From: Isoperla grammatica
Taxonomy: Eukaryota; Arthropoda; Insecta; Plecoptera; Perlodidae
Reading direction: 5' to 3'
Assembly: GCA_945910005.1 (NCBI GenBank)
Contig: OX246749.1
Location: 29,911,651-29,975,650 of the forward strand
DNA length: 64,000 nucleotides
Shown here: positions 1 to 10,158 of the stretch, in pieces
Numbering within the stretch: the stretch's first letter is position 1
Layout: each line of letters starts with the position of its first letter
Translations under genes and position numbers: made by a program
Notes under the pieces: generated by a model
What the model saw: the letters and a program-made list of their open reading frames with translations, nothing else
The model's database searches: none
Told to the model about the DNA's origin: nothing

Positions 1-2292
1 AAGTTCTCTGCTGAAGGGCGGCTCCAATACTATTGTCGGAGGCGTCGGCTACGATCGCCAGCTCCCCACTTGAGTCTGGGTGCGCCAGAAGCGCTGCCTG
101 CGAGAGACTACTCTTACATTCTTCAAACGTCTGCAACAACTCCGGAGTCCAAACGATAGGCGTCTTACCCGATGTGTCAGCACCGACAAGAAGGTCGTTG
201 AGGGGTGCCTGAAGTCGGGCGGCATATGGTAGGAAACGACGATAGAAATTTATCATACCCAATTCCTGACGTAGTTGCTTGATATTACTGGGTGGTGGCA
301 AAGAGATGATTGCCTCAACCTTGTCTTCAAGAGGCCGTGTCCCGAAGGCATTGACAGTGTGGCCTAAGAACTTTACCTCAGAAACACCAAACACGCACTT
401 TGAAGTATTGATCAGTATTCCGTACTCCGACAACCGCGCAAAGAGCAGGCGGAGGTGTTCCTCATGTTCTGCCTGAGATGTCGATGCTATGAGGATATCA
501 TCGATGTATGCGTAAGCGAAATCCAGATCACGAATGGCTTCGTCAATGAACCTCTGAAACGTTTGGGCTGCGTTTCGTAAACCAAAACTCATGAATGGAA
601 ATTCGAAAAGACCAAATGGTGTGGTTATAGCTGTCTTTGCGATATCATCTGGAGCAACAGGGATCTGGTTGTACGCTTTAACCAAGTCAATCGTCGAGAA
701 TACAGACTTCCCAGTGAGCTACTGAGCAAAATCTTGTATATGAGGTACAGGATATCGGTCTGGAATCGTCCGATCGTTCAGCGCCCTGTAGTCGCCGCAC
801 GGCCTCCACTGATTTTCCTTCTTGGGAACTAGGTGAAGGGCGGCGGACCAGTTACTGGAAGAACGCCTGGCGATACCAGTCTTTAGCATCGTATCGAACT
901 CAGCCTTTGCGATTTGCAGACGGTCCGGCGCCAGGCGGCGAGGTTTACATGACACTGGATGCCCAGGCGTCGTGTGGATATGGTGCAAAGTTCCATGTTT
1001 AATGATGCGAGTTATACCAGCTGGCCGTGTGATGGCGGGAAACTCAGCCAGGAGAGCGTGATATCGTGAACCTCCACTGACTGCCTTTACGTGTTGTTGT
1101 ACGTTCATGGTCCACTTACCAGTGACGGCAGTCGATGTGGCGCTATCTATTAGGCGTCGATTTCGTGCATCAACGAGTAAGCCGTAGAACGACAAGAAAT
1201 CGACTCCGACGATTGGTCTGGATACGTCAGCAACGACGAAACGCCAGACAAACTCGCGTTTAAACCCCAAATCGAGGTTGAGGCTTATAGCACCATAAGT
1301 CGATATAACGGTTCCGTTGGCAGCAAACAGCTCGTACGTTGACCGTTCGCAAGGTCCATTGACCAGTGCGCGCGGGTATACGCACAGATCAGACCCTGTG
1401 TCAACAAGGAATTGACGTCGAGTCGTAATGTCTGTCACAAAAAGGCGGCGTGAGCTCGGACAGTCGTGAGCCGCGTCTACTGACTGCCCATGGAGTTTTT
1501 TGACACGAAACTGCATGGTTGTCGACACAGTTTCGCCTTCGCACCGTACTGCTGATGATACCAGCACATTCCATTTGCTGGAGCACCTTGCGTCGTGTAT
1601 CGTGGGTTCGATGAAGAAAAGTCGCGACGACGATCCCTCGAACGTTCTCGAGATGACACCGCTCGACGATTGCTAGATAGTGTTTCGACTTGTTGTAACA
1701 ACTCTTCTATCTGTGTTTGCAAATTATTGACTACTGCTAAACGAGAAGAGATAGGTGTCGTCTCGTGTATCCGGTCAGCGATCACTGCAAGTGCGTCGAG
1801 GTCGTCAGGCGGTGATGATACGAGTATTTCGCGCATCCTGAGCGGTAAACGTTCAAGCCACAACGATCGTTATACCTTGTCTGTCACTTCAGACGCAGCC
1901 AACATGCGCAGTTGAAACAATAATTCGGAGTGTTTGCGATCCCCCAACTCTTCATGTTGTAAATGTCGTTTAAAACGCGCCTCTTGTGAGGGTGAAAAAC
2001 GTCGAATGAGCTCTGCTTTCAGATGTCCATATTTACCAACGATCGGGGGTTTGACGATAATGTCACGCACTGAAGTCGCGTATCGTTGTTCGAGGGCGCT
2101 TGTTGCATGATTAAATTTAGGGGAATCATGCGTAGTTTCTGCTAAATCGAATTGATTTTCGATTTGTGCGAACCACAATACCGGATCATCCGCCCAAAAC
2201 GGTGGCACCTTTACGCTAACCCTATCTACCGAGACGAGGGCTACGTTTTCAGGTAATGCCATCTTCCTGAATTCGTTGTTATACAAAAACAA
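1..2292 (-). pseudogene. Ty3/Gypsy retrotransposon gag-pol, broken, continues past the left edge
   Basis: Minus-strand LTR-retrotransposon coding region. Gag begins near 2292 and is cut by a TAA at about 1864-1869, then continues in the same frame to about 1477, ending in a Cys/His cluster (C-W-Y-H...C...C) typical of Gypsy gag. Protease-polymerase follows in another frame (1567-719): an L-V-D-T-G-S-D aspartic protease motif near 1390-1410, then the N-terminal reverse transcriptase with Y-R-A-L-N. A single TAG at 719-721 interrupts it. The reading frame then resumes and runs open to position 1 with the catalytic Y-I-D-D box at about 487-510 and the start of the RNase H region. The stops make this copy non-functional as read; the gag-pol frame change may be normal programmed frameshifting or a lesion. 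The element sits inside the intronic satellite of the third Ig cassette. Confidence 0.9.
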
Positions 2293-2382
2293 ACGTTAGA
2301 AACAATCAAAATCTACTCGAAAACTCGACACTTTCACAAGACATATATTGTACTGTTCATTGTCCTACCTCGTTGGAAGATC

Positions 2383-2570
2383 ACGTCGGGGTCACACACT
2401 GTGGAAGATGTAACTACGTGGCTTAATGCCAATGATACATGTGAACGAAAACGATTTATTTATTCGGAACCATGTCGATCCTCTGAGCTTGATACCAAGC
2501 AATGGCTACTATCTAGTCCCTAGCGAAAGGTTTCTTTTGTCTTCACAATAATTGCCACCGCCTTCTGACA
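2383..2570 (-). mobile_element. Probable 5' LTR and primer-binding site of the minus-strand Gypsy element
   Basis: Read on the minus strand, this stretch starts TGTCAGAAGG at 2570 and runs to a CA near 2400. It is followed by GTGACCCCGACGTGA (about 2383-2397), which looks like a tRNA primer-binding site, then by the gag reading frame. The outer boundary coincides with the point where the intronic satellite resumes at about 2571. The partner LTR would lie outside the window, so LTR length (~170 bp) and target duplication cannot be confirmed. Confidence 0.5.
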
Positions 2571-2571
2571 A

Positions 2572-3140
2572 GTAGCGCACCACAGTTTCAATCGATTAAG
2601 ACGTTTGATTACCATTTAAAAAACACCTTCCACCCCTAGCTACAACTAATCACAATGTGTGTTTGGCCCTAATACAGCAAAAGGGCCCATATCTCAGTCA
2701 GTTTTACAGATAGGAGGTCAGAAGTAGTTTAAATCGTTTTTGACGTATAATTACCGTTCTAAAAACACCTCGCAGTGGGGGTCTAGCTACAACTAGTCAC
2801 AATGTGTGTTAGGCCCTAATACAACAAAAGGGCCCATATCTCAGTCACTTTTACTGATAACAGGTCGGATGTCGTTTAAATCGTTTTTGACGTATGATTA
2901 ACGTTTTAATAACACCTCACAGTGGTGGTCTATCAACAACTAGTCACAATGTGTTAGGCCTTAATACATCAAAAGGGCCCATATCTTCGTCAGTTTTTAC
3001 GATAGGAGGTCGGGAGTAGTTTTAATTGTTTTTGACGTATGATGATCATTCTTAAAACACCTCACAGTGGGGGTCTAGCTACAACTTGTCACAATGTGTG
3101 TTAGGCCCCAATACAACAAAGGAGCCCATAACATAGCGCA
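2572..3140 (-). repeat. ~147-bp satellite in the intron downstream of exon A1
   Basis: About 3.8 degenerate copies of a unit containing CTACAACTAGTCACAATGTG, AAAAGGGCCCATATCTCAGT and GATAGGAGGTCGG. The same unit fills the A-to-D2 intron of the other two Ig cassettes (21.3-23.0k, 36.2-38.8k), so it predates the cassette triplication or was homogenised afterwards. The left end is truncated by the Gypsy insertion. No coding capacity is seen. Confidence 0.9.
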
Positions 3141-3379
3141 CACGTGCATTAAAGATAGATAGGTTCTGTCATCGGAGCTATTATCCTGGTCAATCATATT
3201 CAAAAGATCACAAAACTGAATTCAAGTTTTTATTATTTAATTCAAAATTTAAGGTGTTAATAAATGAACCATCACAATTAGGGAAAGTAATTTCTAAAAC
3301 AGATTGTTGTAGCTGCTGTGAGTCTTGACCATTCATTGACTGAACCGTAACAAAGTGGTAGACTTGTTGGTTAACCTAC

Positions 3380-3697
3380 TTGCTACAATGAGAGTCATGT
3401 ATCTGGATTCATCCTTCCCGGACGCGTCAATGTAGCCTTTCACGGGCCCGTTGTCCTCCTCGCTGACGTTGCTCAGCCTCAGACCGCACTCGCCGCTCTG
3501 CAGTCCAGCCCCCAGGTAGCGATGCCGGCCGGTGCTGCTGGCAGACTTGGATCCCTGGTCGAAGTAAAGATTCTTGCCTGGCAGGTAGAAGTCGCACTCG
3601 TTCAACGGGTCCTGCGCCTTCAACGCGAACGTCGCCTCCCCGCCCTGGAGAACGACGGCCTCCCTCGGTGTCCGGGTGTGAGAAATGGGGTCCCAGC
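3380..3697 (-). CDS. Ig exon A1, fasciclin-III-like V-type domain (318 bp)
   Basis: A single internal exon encoding one Ig-like domain. The acceptor ends CTGGTTACAG at 3698; the donor is A|GTAGGT at 3380/3379. The exon is phase 1-1. The peptide contains Y-L-G-A-G-L-Q-S-G-E-C-G-L and E-E-D-N-G-P-V-K, matching the E-F region of fasciclin-III domain 1 as I remember it. The canonical B-strand Cys is Leu and the F-strand Cys is Gly (V-K-G); only the second pair (N-E-C-D and G-E-C-G) remains, so a standard intrasheet disulfide is impossible. Homologous to A2 and A3. The B1 exon that should precede it lies 13.7 kb upstream, the intron being swollen by LINE, Gypsy and Helitron-like insertions. No start codon is implied; the in-frame ATG upstream of the acceptor is intronic. 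An extracellular adhesion or recognition role is inferred from the family only. Confidence 0.8.
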
Positions 3698-4017
3698 CTG
3701 TAACCAGGGAGCAGATATACAACACTTCTATAGTGATGATTGTGTTATAGTCTATACCAACTCACTAACAATAGATTACTTGCTGATTTTCCGTTTATTT
3801 TTGTTTAATTTTGGTATTTTAATTTGTATGTTATTTTTTTTTAAAGTTTACTTTGTGGGCAACGACGAACTCTACAACTATACTCGAAGCGACCCTAACG
3901 CTAGACCTGGAAGATTGACAATTTTGCGACAAGTCCGCTATTTTGTACAAACTTTGAAGTCTATTTATAAAGTCTTCTCGCAGCAAGCGCTCGGAGTTCC
4001 GTCGAATAAGAGAAGGG
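3698..4017 (-). other. Intron upstream of exon A1, conserved between cassettes
   Basis: This stretch, with its continuation at 5490-5579, aligns by eye with 41951-42340 upstream of A3, and its first part with 23547-23710 upstream of A2 (shared TGTGTTATAGTCTATACCAA and GGGCAACGACGAACTC). It is ancestral intron sequence, interrupted at about 4018 by a LINE 3' end. A plus-strand ORF crossing it is a chance extension of the LINE frame. Confidence 0.7.
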
Positions 4018-4904
4018 TTGCCGCTACGCCAAAATACTTAGGGGACAAATTAACCGAGGTTGGGAAAATACACAAATATCAAACAAGGAGAGCAATGAAT
4101 TTAAACGTTAACAGAATACACAACAGAAAAGAGGAGTATTCAATATTTGTGAGAGGTGTAAAAATATTCAATCGAATTCCCATGCGCAATGAGAACAATC
4201 CTAAACGTTTTAGAATAGAGTGCAATAAACTTATAAAAACTGGCAATTTAATGGCAAAATCGTATGAAAAGAGGTCTTTCTGGGATAAATAAAAATCTGT
4301 ATAACACAAATAAATTTCTTTTGTCATATTCCAAGACTAACACCTCCCTTAAGTCCACTAGTTCGAGTCCCGAAGGTGGCATAATATATTAGAATGTTGT
4401 AAATGTATAACATCACATAAACTAGTACCAAATAAAACTGAAAGTAGTACTTACTGGGATGTTTTGGACTAAGTGATAGGATAGATTTAAAATAAGTATA
4501 AATTATGATTTAAGATAGGATAAACTTTATATACTGATCATTGTTTTTGTAAAATATATAACATACCAAAGGGCAAAGTATGTGATTCAATGTGTAATTT
4601 TTGCTATGACCATTAAATTGGAATAATGTACTAATTTTATTTATGTCCCATTTACTGTTGTTTTTGTTAAGTATGTAAAACGAAAATTGTGCTATTACTA
4701 TCCGTCCATGTGTAATCTTTGATGGACCATGTGGTTGGATTGTTTTGTACTATATTTTATGTATGTCCTATTGACCATTGATAATGTGTACATTGCGAGA
4801 CAGTTGCATAGAATTTTATGAATCCTTTCAACTTATATTTGAAACTATACTGTAAAATATGAATGCAATGTAATGTATGTAAAATAGCAAAAATGCTAAT
4901 TAAA
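4018..4904 (+). mobile_element. 5'-truncated LINE, 3' end of ORF2 and 3' UTR
   Basis: The reading frame from about 4020 to 4292 encodes the basic C-terminal tail typical of non-LTR retrotransposon ORF2 (I-H-K-Y-Q-T-R-R-A...F-V-R-G-V-K-I-F-N-R-I-P), ending at a TAA at 4290-4292. About 600 bp of AT-rich 3' UTR follow and lead directly into a long (TAC)n tail. Comparison with the uninterrupted intron at 42240 shows the insertion lies within GTTGCTGCTACC. Only the last ~90 residues remain, a typical 5'-truncated copy. Confidence 0.75.
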
Positions 4905-5482
<578 letters not shown>

Positions 5483-5579
5483 CTACTACCTGCCATGCGC
5501 TGTCTATTGTTAGCCATTCTAATGCACAATGAATACTTTTATAGTTTCATCACTTAGATATTAATGAATTTTGGTTTTT

Positions 5580-6338
5580 AAGCGAGCGAAGCGAGCGTTT
5601 CCACTTGACTCTTATGGCACTTCGTTCTGTTTTTTGTTTGTTTGTTTGTTTGTTTTTTTTTTTTTTTTTTTGTTTTTTTATGTCTGTCGATAGCGGTCGA
5701 ACGGAAAGTCTGATCAACTTGAAATTTGGACCATCCACAAGCCTTGATGTGGATTGAAGGTGTATAGTTTTGAGGCAAAATTGTTTGAAAAGTTACAAAG
5801 TTACACCATAGTTACTGCAAAATATTTTTCTGAAACAAAATGGCGGCAAAATGTGAGATAGCCATATTTTTTTTAAATTTTTTCCGGTCACGAATATGTA
5901 AATTTTATGGCAATACGATAAATATTGGCAAAGTTACATAAACGTTACTCGAAAATATTTTTCTGAAACACAGTAACAGAAAAATGTGAGGTGGCTATCT
6001 TATAGTAAATTTTTGTCCGGTCACGAATATACTAAATTAAACGCGATCGGATACGTATTTAAGGTAGAAATTACATTTCTATTGCTGTCAATAACTGTTA
6101 GTAACGGTGGCGGACCGCGGCGAAAACATGACAGCGAAAATTCTTAGCAACGCACATTGCACTGCATCCAACATTGTCGGGAAGTATAATAGCCATGGAA
6201 ATAAGAACAATTTTTGCAATGCGCAATCTTGAATTGTTGTTAATTGTTGTTCGTATTAGCATTAAAAACTTTTCGCCAGAAAGTTCGTAGATATTGACGC
6301 GCTCGCTTATCAACGCGTCAAACAGAGCGTTTTCCTAG
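5580..6338 (+). mobile_element. Helitron-like non-autonomous repeat, copy H1
   Basis: First of six copies in the window. The 5' end reads AAGCGAGCGAAGCGAGCG, followed by GGCACTTCGTTCTG, a T-rich tract and TGTCTGTCGATAGCGGTCGA. The 3' end carries a short hairpin (GACGCG...CGCGTC) about 15 nt before a terminal CTAG that is followed by T, as expected for a Helitron 3' terminus. The 5' end is not the canonical TC, so class assignment is tentative. No intact protein is encoded. Confidence 0.6.
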
Positions 6339-6940
<602 letters not shown>

Positions 6941-6961
6941 TTTAAAACATGAAATAAAGAT

Positions 6962-6979
6962 ACAATTATTATTATTAAA

Positions 6980-7025
<46 letters not shown>

Positions 7026-7104
7026 ATAATTATTATTAATTATTATTATTAATATTTTTATTATTATTATTATTATTATTGTTGTTATCATTATTATTAT
7101 TTAA
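6962..7104. repeat. (ATT)n-rich low-complexity tract
   Basis: Imperfect ATT repeats with interruptions, between the GT array and the 55-bp minisatellite. Confidence 0.9.
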
Positions 7105-7850
7105 ATTGAGTTTGAAGCCATCTAGTATCCTGTCTAGTGTCTATTTATTATGAGTTTTAAATGAGTTTGAAGCCATCCAGTATCCTGTGTGTCTATTTAT
7201 TATGAGTTTAAATTGAGTTTGAAGCCATCCAGTATCCTGTCTAGTGTCTATGTATTATGAGTTTAAATTGAGTTTAAAGCCATCTAGTATCCTGTCTAGT
7301 GTCTATTTATTATGAGTTTAAATTGAGTTTGAAGCCATCCAGTATTCTGTCTAGTGTCTATTTATTATGAGTTTAAAGTGAGTTTGAAGCCATCCAGTAT
7401 TTTGTCTAGTGTCTATTTATTATGAGTTTAAACTGAGTTTGAAGCCATCTAGTATCCTGTCTAGTGTCTATTTATTATGAGTTTAAATTGAGTTTGAAGC
7501 CATCTAGTATCCTGTCTAGTGTCTATTCATTATGAGTTTAAATTGAGTTTGAAGCCATCTAGTATCCTGTCTAGTGTCTATTTATTATGAGTTTAAATTG
7601 AGTTTGAAGCCATCCAGTATTCTGTCTAGTGTCTATTCATTATGAGTTTAAATTGAGTTTGAAGCCATCTAGTATCCTGTCTAGTGTCTATTTATTATGA
7701 GTTTAAATTGAGTTTGAAGCCATCCAGTATCCTGTCTAGTGTCTATTTATTATGAGATTAAATTGAGTTTGAAGCCATCCAGTATCCTGTCTAGTGTCTA
7801 TTTATTATGAGTTTAAATTGAGTTTGAAGCCTTCCAGTATCATGTATTGT
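7105..7850. repeat. 55-bp minisatellite, ~13 copies
   Basis: Tandem units containing GAGTTTGAAGCCATCTAGTA, TCCTGTCTAGTGTCTATTTA and TTATGAGTTTAAATT. Copies differ by a few substitutions; one early copy is shortened. It abuts a LINE-like 3' tail at 7851-8060, so it may be an expanded 3'-UTR segment of that element. Confidence 0.95.
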
Positions 7851-8114
7851 GTCTATTATTTATGCATGTTATATATTTATAATTGTTCACATGAAAGTGT
7901 TATTGGACTTTATCTTAAGAATTTTGTTGTTGGTGTATTTTGTTTATTATTGTTTTGTTAAAATTGTACCAGTTCGCTCTGCAATGTTTGTGTTTATGCA
8001 ACCCACTGTTAAGCTAATGTTTTAGCTTAGTGGGAATTCTTATTTAATGCGCAAATAAATAAATAAATAAATGATTATTATATAAAAAAAAAAAAAAATT
8101 ATTATTATTATTAT
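7851..8114 (+). mobile_element. LINE-like 3' UTR and A-rich tail
   Basis: AT-rich sequence with a small hairpin (TTAAGCTAATGTTTTAGCTTA, near 8009) ending in (AAAT)n, poly-A and (TTA)n at 8056-8114. This resembles the 3' end of a non-LTR element lying immediately 5' of the next LINE fragment. No reading frame supports an identity. Confidence 0.45.
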
Positions 8115-9771
8115 TGGTGACGTCAACTTAGAGTTATTGCAGGAGAATGATTTGTCTGTACAAAGTTACGAACGTTTGATGGTAACTAGTGGATTTTATA
8201 GGTGTATAGATGGAGTAACGCGAGAGGAACATAGATTACATGTCTTAACCCGTTCTTGTATTGACCATATTTTTATCAGGAGCGATGCCCGTGATCTTAA
8301 CTCCGCAATATTTACAACAAAATTATCAGACCACTTCATGGTACTGGTTGACATAATTTTTGATCGTAGAGTGTGCAATGAGGTACCTACCTGTAAATCC
8401 CGTTTAAATGAGCGTATTTTGTATAATAAATTATTAAGTTGTGAGTGGCAAAATCTTCTTGACGTGAACGATTGTGAGATCCTTTATAACAGAATAGTTG
8501 TTTTTTTCTCAGAGTGCTATGAGCAAGCAACAATATCGGGCAATGGTAAAGGGCATAAAAAAAGGAAGTTAAAAAGTTGGATGACTCCTGAGATTCAGAG
8601 GCTGACAAAGGAAAGGGATGAATTGTTTAAAAGGTGGAAAAATTGTCGTGGCTTCTTATAAACAACATTATCGTATTAGTTATGTTAATTTTAGAAATTA
8701 CGTAACAAAATCGATCCAAAGAGCTAAAGTCAATTATTATAGAAATGTATTTGAAAGAGATAAAGGCAATATGAAGGCTACGTGGCAGTCAATTAATAAT
8801 ATCCTTAGTAAAAAGCAGAAACAATCTGTCGATGAGGTGATTAAGAGATACATTGGGACTAAAGAAAATATGGACATAATCGTTAATAATTTCGTTGAAA
8901 CTTTTGTCAATGAAGTAAGTTCCATTGAACATGACTGTGACGTGTGTACATCTACACCTCATAAAGCTGCATGTGAGGCACAGTCAATGTTCATGCCTGA
9001 GATCACGGTGAGGGAGGTTTCCAATATCATTAGTAAATTTAATGAAAATAAGCAACCAGGACTGGATGGGATAAGAATTAAAGATCTTTAAGCTATAAAT
9101 GATACAATTAGCCCAGTTATAACAAAATTAGTAAACCTTTCTATCGTAACGGGTAATATTCCATTTTAGTTAAAAGTCTCGGTGGTGCGGCCTGTTTATA
9201 AAAAAGGGGACCATTTTAACTATAGTAATTATAGACCTATTGCTCTGCTGCCTACGATTGAAAAGATAATGGAACGCTGCATTGCTGATAAATTAATAGC
9301 ATATCTATCTAAGTATGGAATTATTTACCATTTACAATTTAGTTTTCAAAAAGCTAGAAGTACTACTGATCTGCTACTTGAATTTTCTGATCTTGTAAAT
9401 TCAAAGCTTGATGATAATATGCATGTTATGGTATTGTTCATTGATTTCACTAAGGCATTCGACACGTTAAATCATTCTAAATTAATTTCAGCCTTGCGTA
9501 ACTGTGGAATCAGAGGACCACTTTTAAAATGGTTCATGAGCTATTTAGAAGACCGGCAAGTATTAGTTAGAGTTGGGGATAGATTCAGTAAACGGAAGTG
9601 GGTGATCTCGGGCGTGCCGCAAGGCTCTATTTTGGGACCAATCTTATACTTAATAAACGTTAATAATATGTTCAAATGTGTTGTTCATTGTAAGATTTTC
9701 ATGTACGCGGATGACACTGTATTGGTTATAGCGCACAGGGTGTTTAAAGTAGCAGAACAGTTATTACAACA
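8115..9771 (+). pseudogene. CR1-type LINE ORF2 remnant: endonuclease C-terminus and reverse transcriptase, first part
   Basis: Starts inside the AP endonuclease domain (G-D-V-N-L-E-L near 8116; S-C-I-D-H-I-F near 8260; S-D-H-F near 8330), then the linker and reverse transcriptase. Recognisable RT blocks are N-Y-R-P-I-A-L-L (~9225), F-I-D-F-T-K-A-F-D (~9440), G-V-P-Q-G-S-I-L-G-P (~9615) and catalytic Y-A-D-D (9704-9715). A frameshift near 8620-8660 and stops at about 9091 and 9168 disable it. At 9771/9772 the frame is cut by an LTR retrotransposon and resumes at 12911. The order of blocks and motif spelling suggest the CR1/Daphne-like group; clade is uncertain. Confidence 0.85.
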
Positions 9772-9965
9772 TGCAATGGGTCACCCCCACCCCCCATGGG
9801 GTAGGGCTCCCCTCCCCAGCGAGGCAGGTTGGTGGTGGGTTCAGGGTCGTAGATGTAAGGCCGTCGAGCCGAGAGGTTGTTCCTGTGTGTGTGTGGAAAA
9901 TAAACAGGTTCAGGGACGTGGGTGTTTTGGATTGTGCGGTAACCCAATTCCTGTCCCATTACAAC

Positions 9966-9976
9966 TGGCGCCCAAC
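9966..9976 (+). promoter_or_regulatory. Primer-binding site, tRNA-Lys type
   Basis: TGGCGCCCAAC starts two bases after the 5' LTR. The TGGCGCCC core matches the 3' end complement of tRNA-Lys used by many LTR elements and retroviruses. It supports an intact 5' end for reverse transcription. Confidence 0.7.
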
Positions 9977-10158
9977 CTAAATACGGACGGAGTTTATCGT
10001 GGTGTACGTGTGTTCCACGCTGATGGTGTTCGTTGTGCCACGCTACACGTGTGTGTTCCGCGTTTTCAGTTTTGCTGTACCGCGCTCGCGGGTGAGTTTC
10101 GCGCGGTGGAATTTTGTTTTTAGCGCGCTACTTAGTGTTCTACCGCGTGCGCGCGTTT

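Noticed and set aside
3333..3725. ATG just upstream of the A acceptors as a true start with a signal peptide (M-L-Y-I-C-S-L-V-T)
   Set aside because: It lies in the polypyrimidine and acceptor region; the AG and the conserved phase make it intronic. A hydrophobic look is expected from pyrimidine-rich DNA. The same applies to M-C-L-F-C-V-S upstream of the B exons.
3522..3900. Plus-strand frame opposite exon A1 continuing to the LINE tail
   Set aside because: Antisense shadow of the Ig exon joined by chance to the LINE frame; similar shadows occur opposite A2, A3, B1, B2 and B3.
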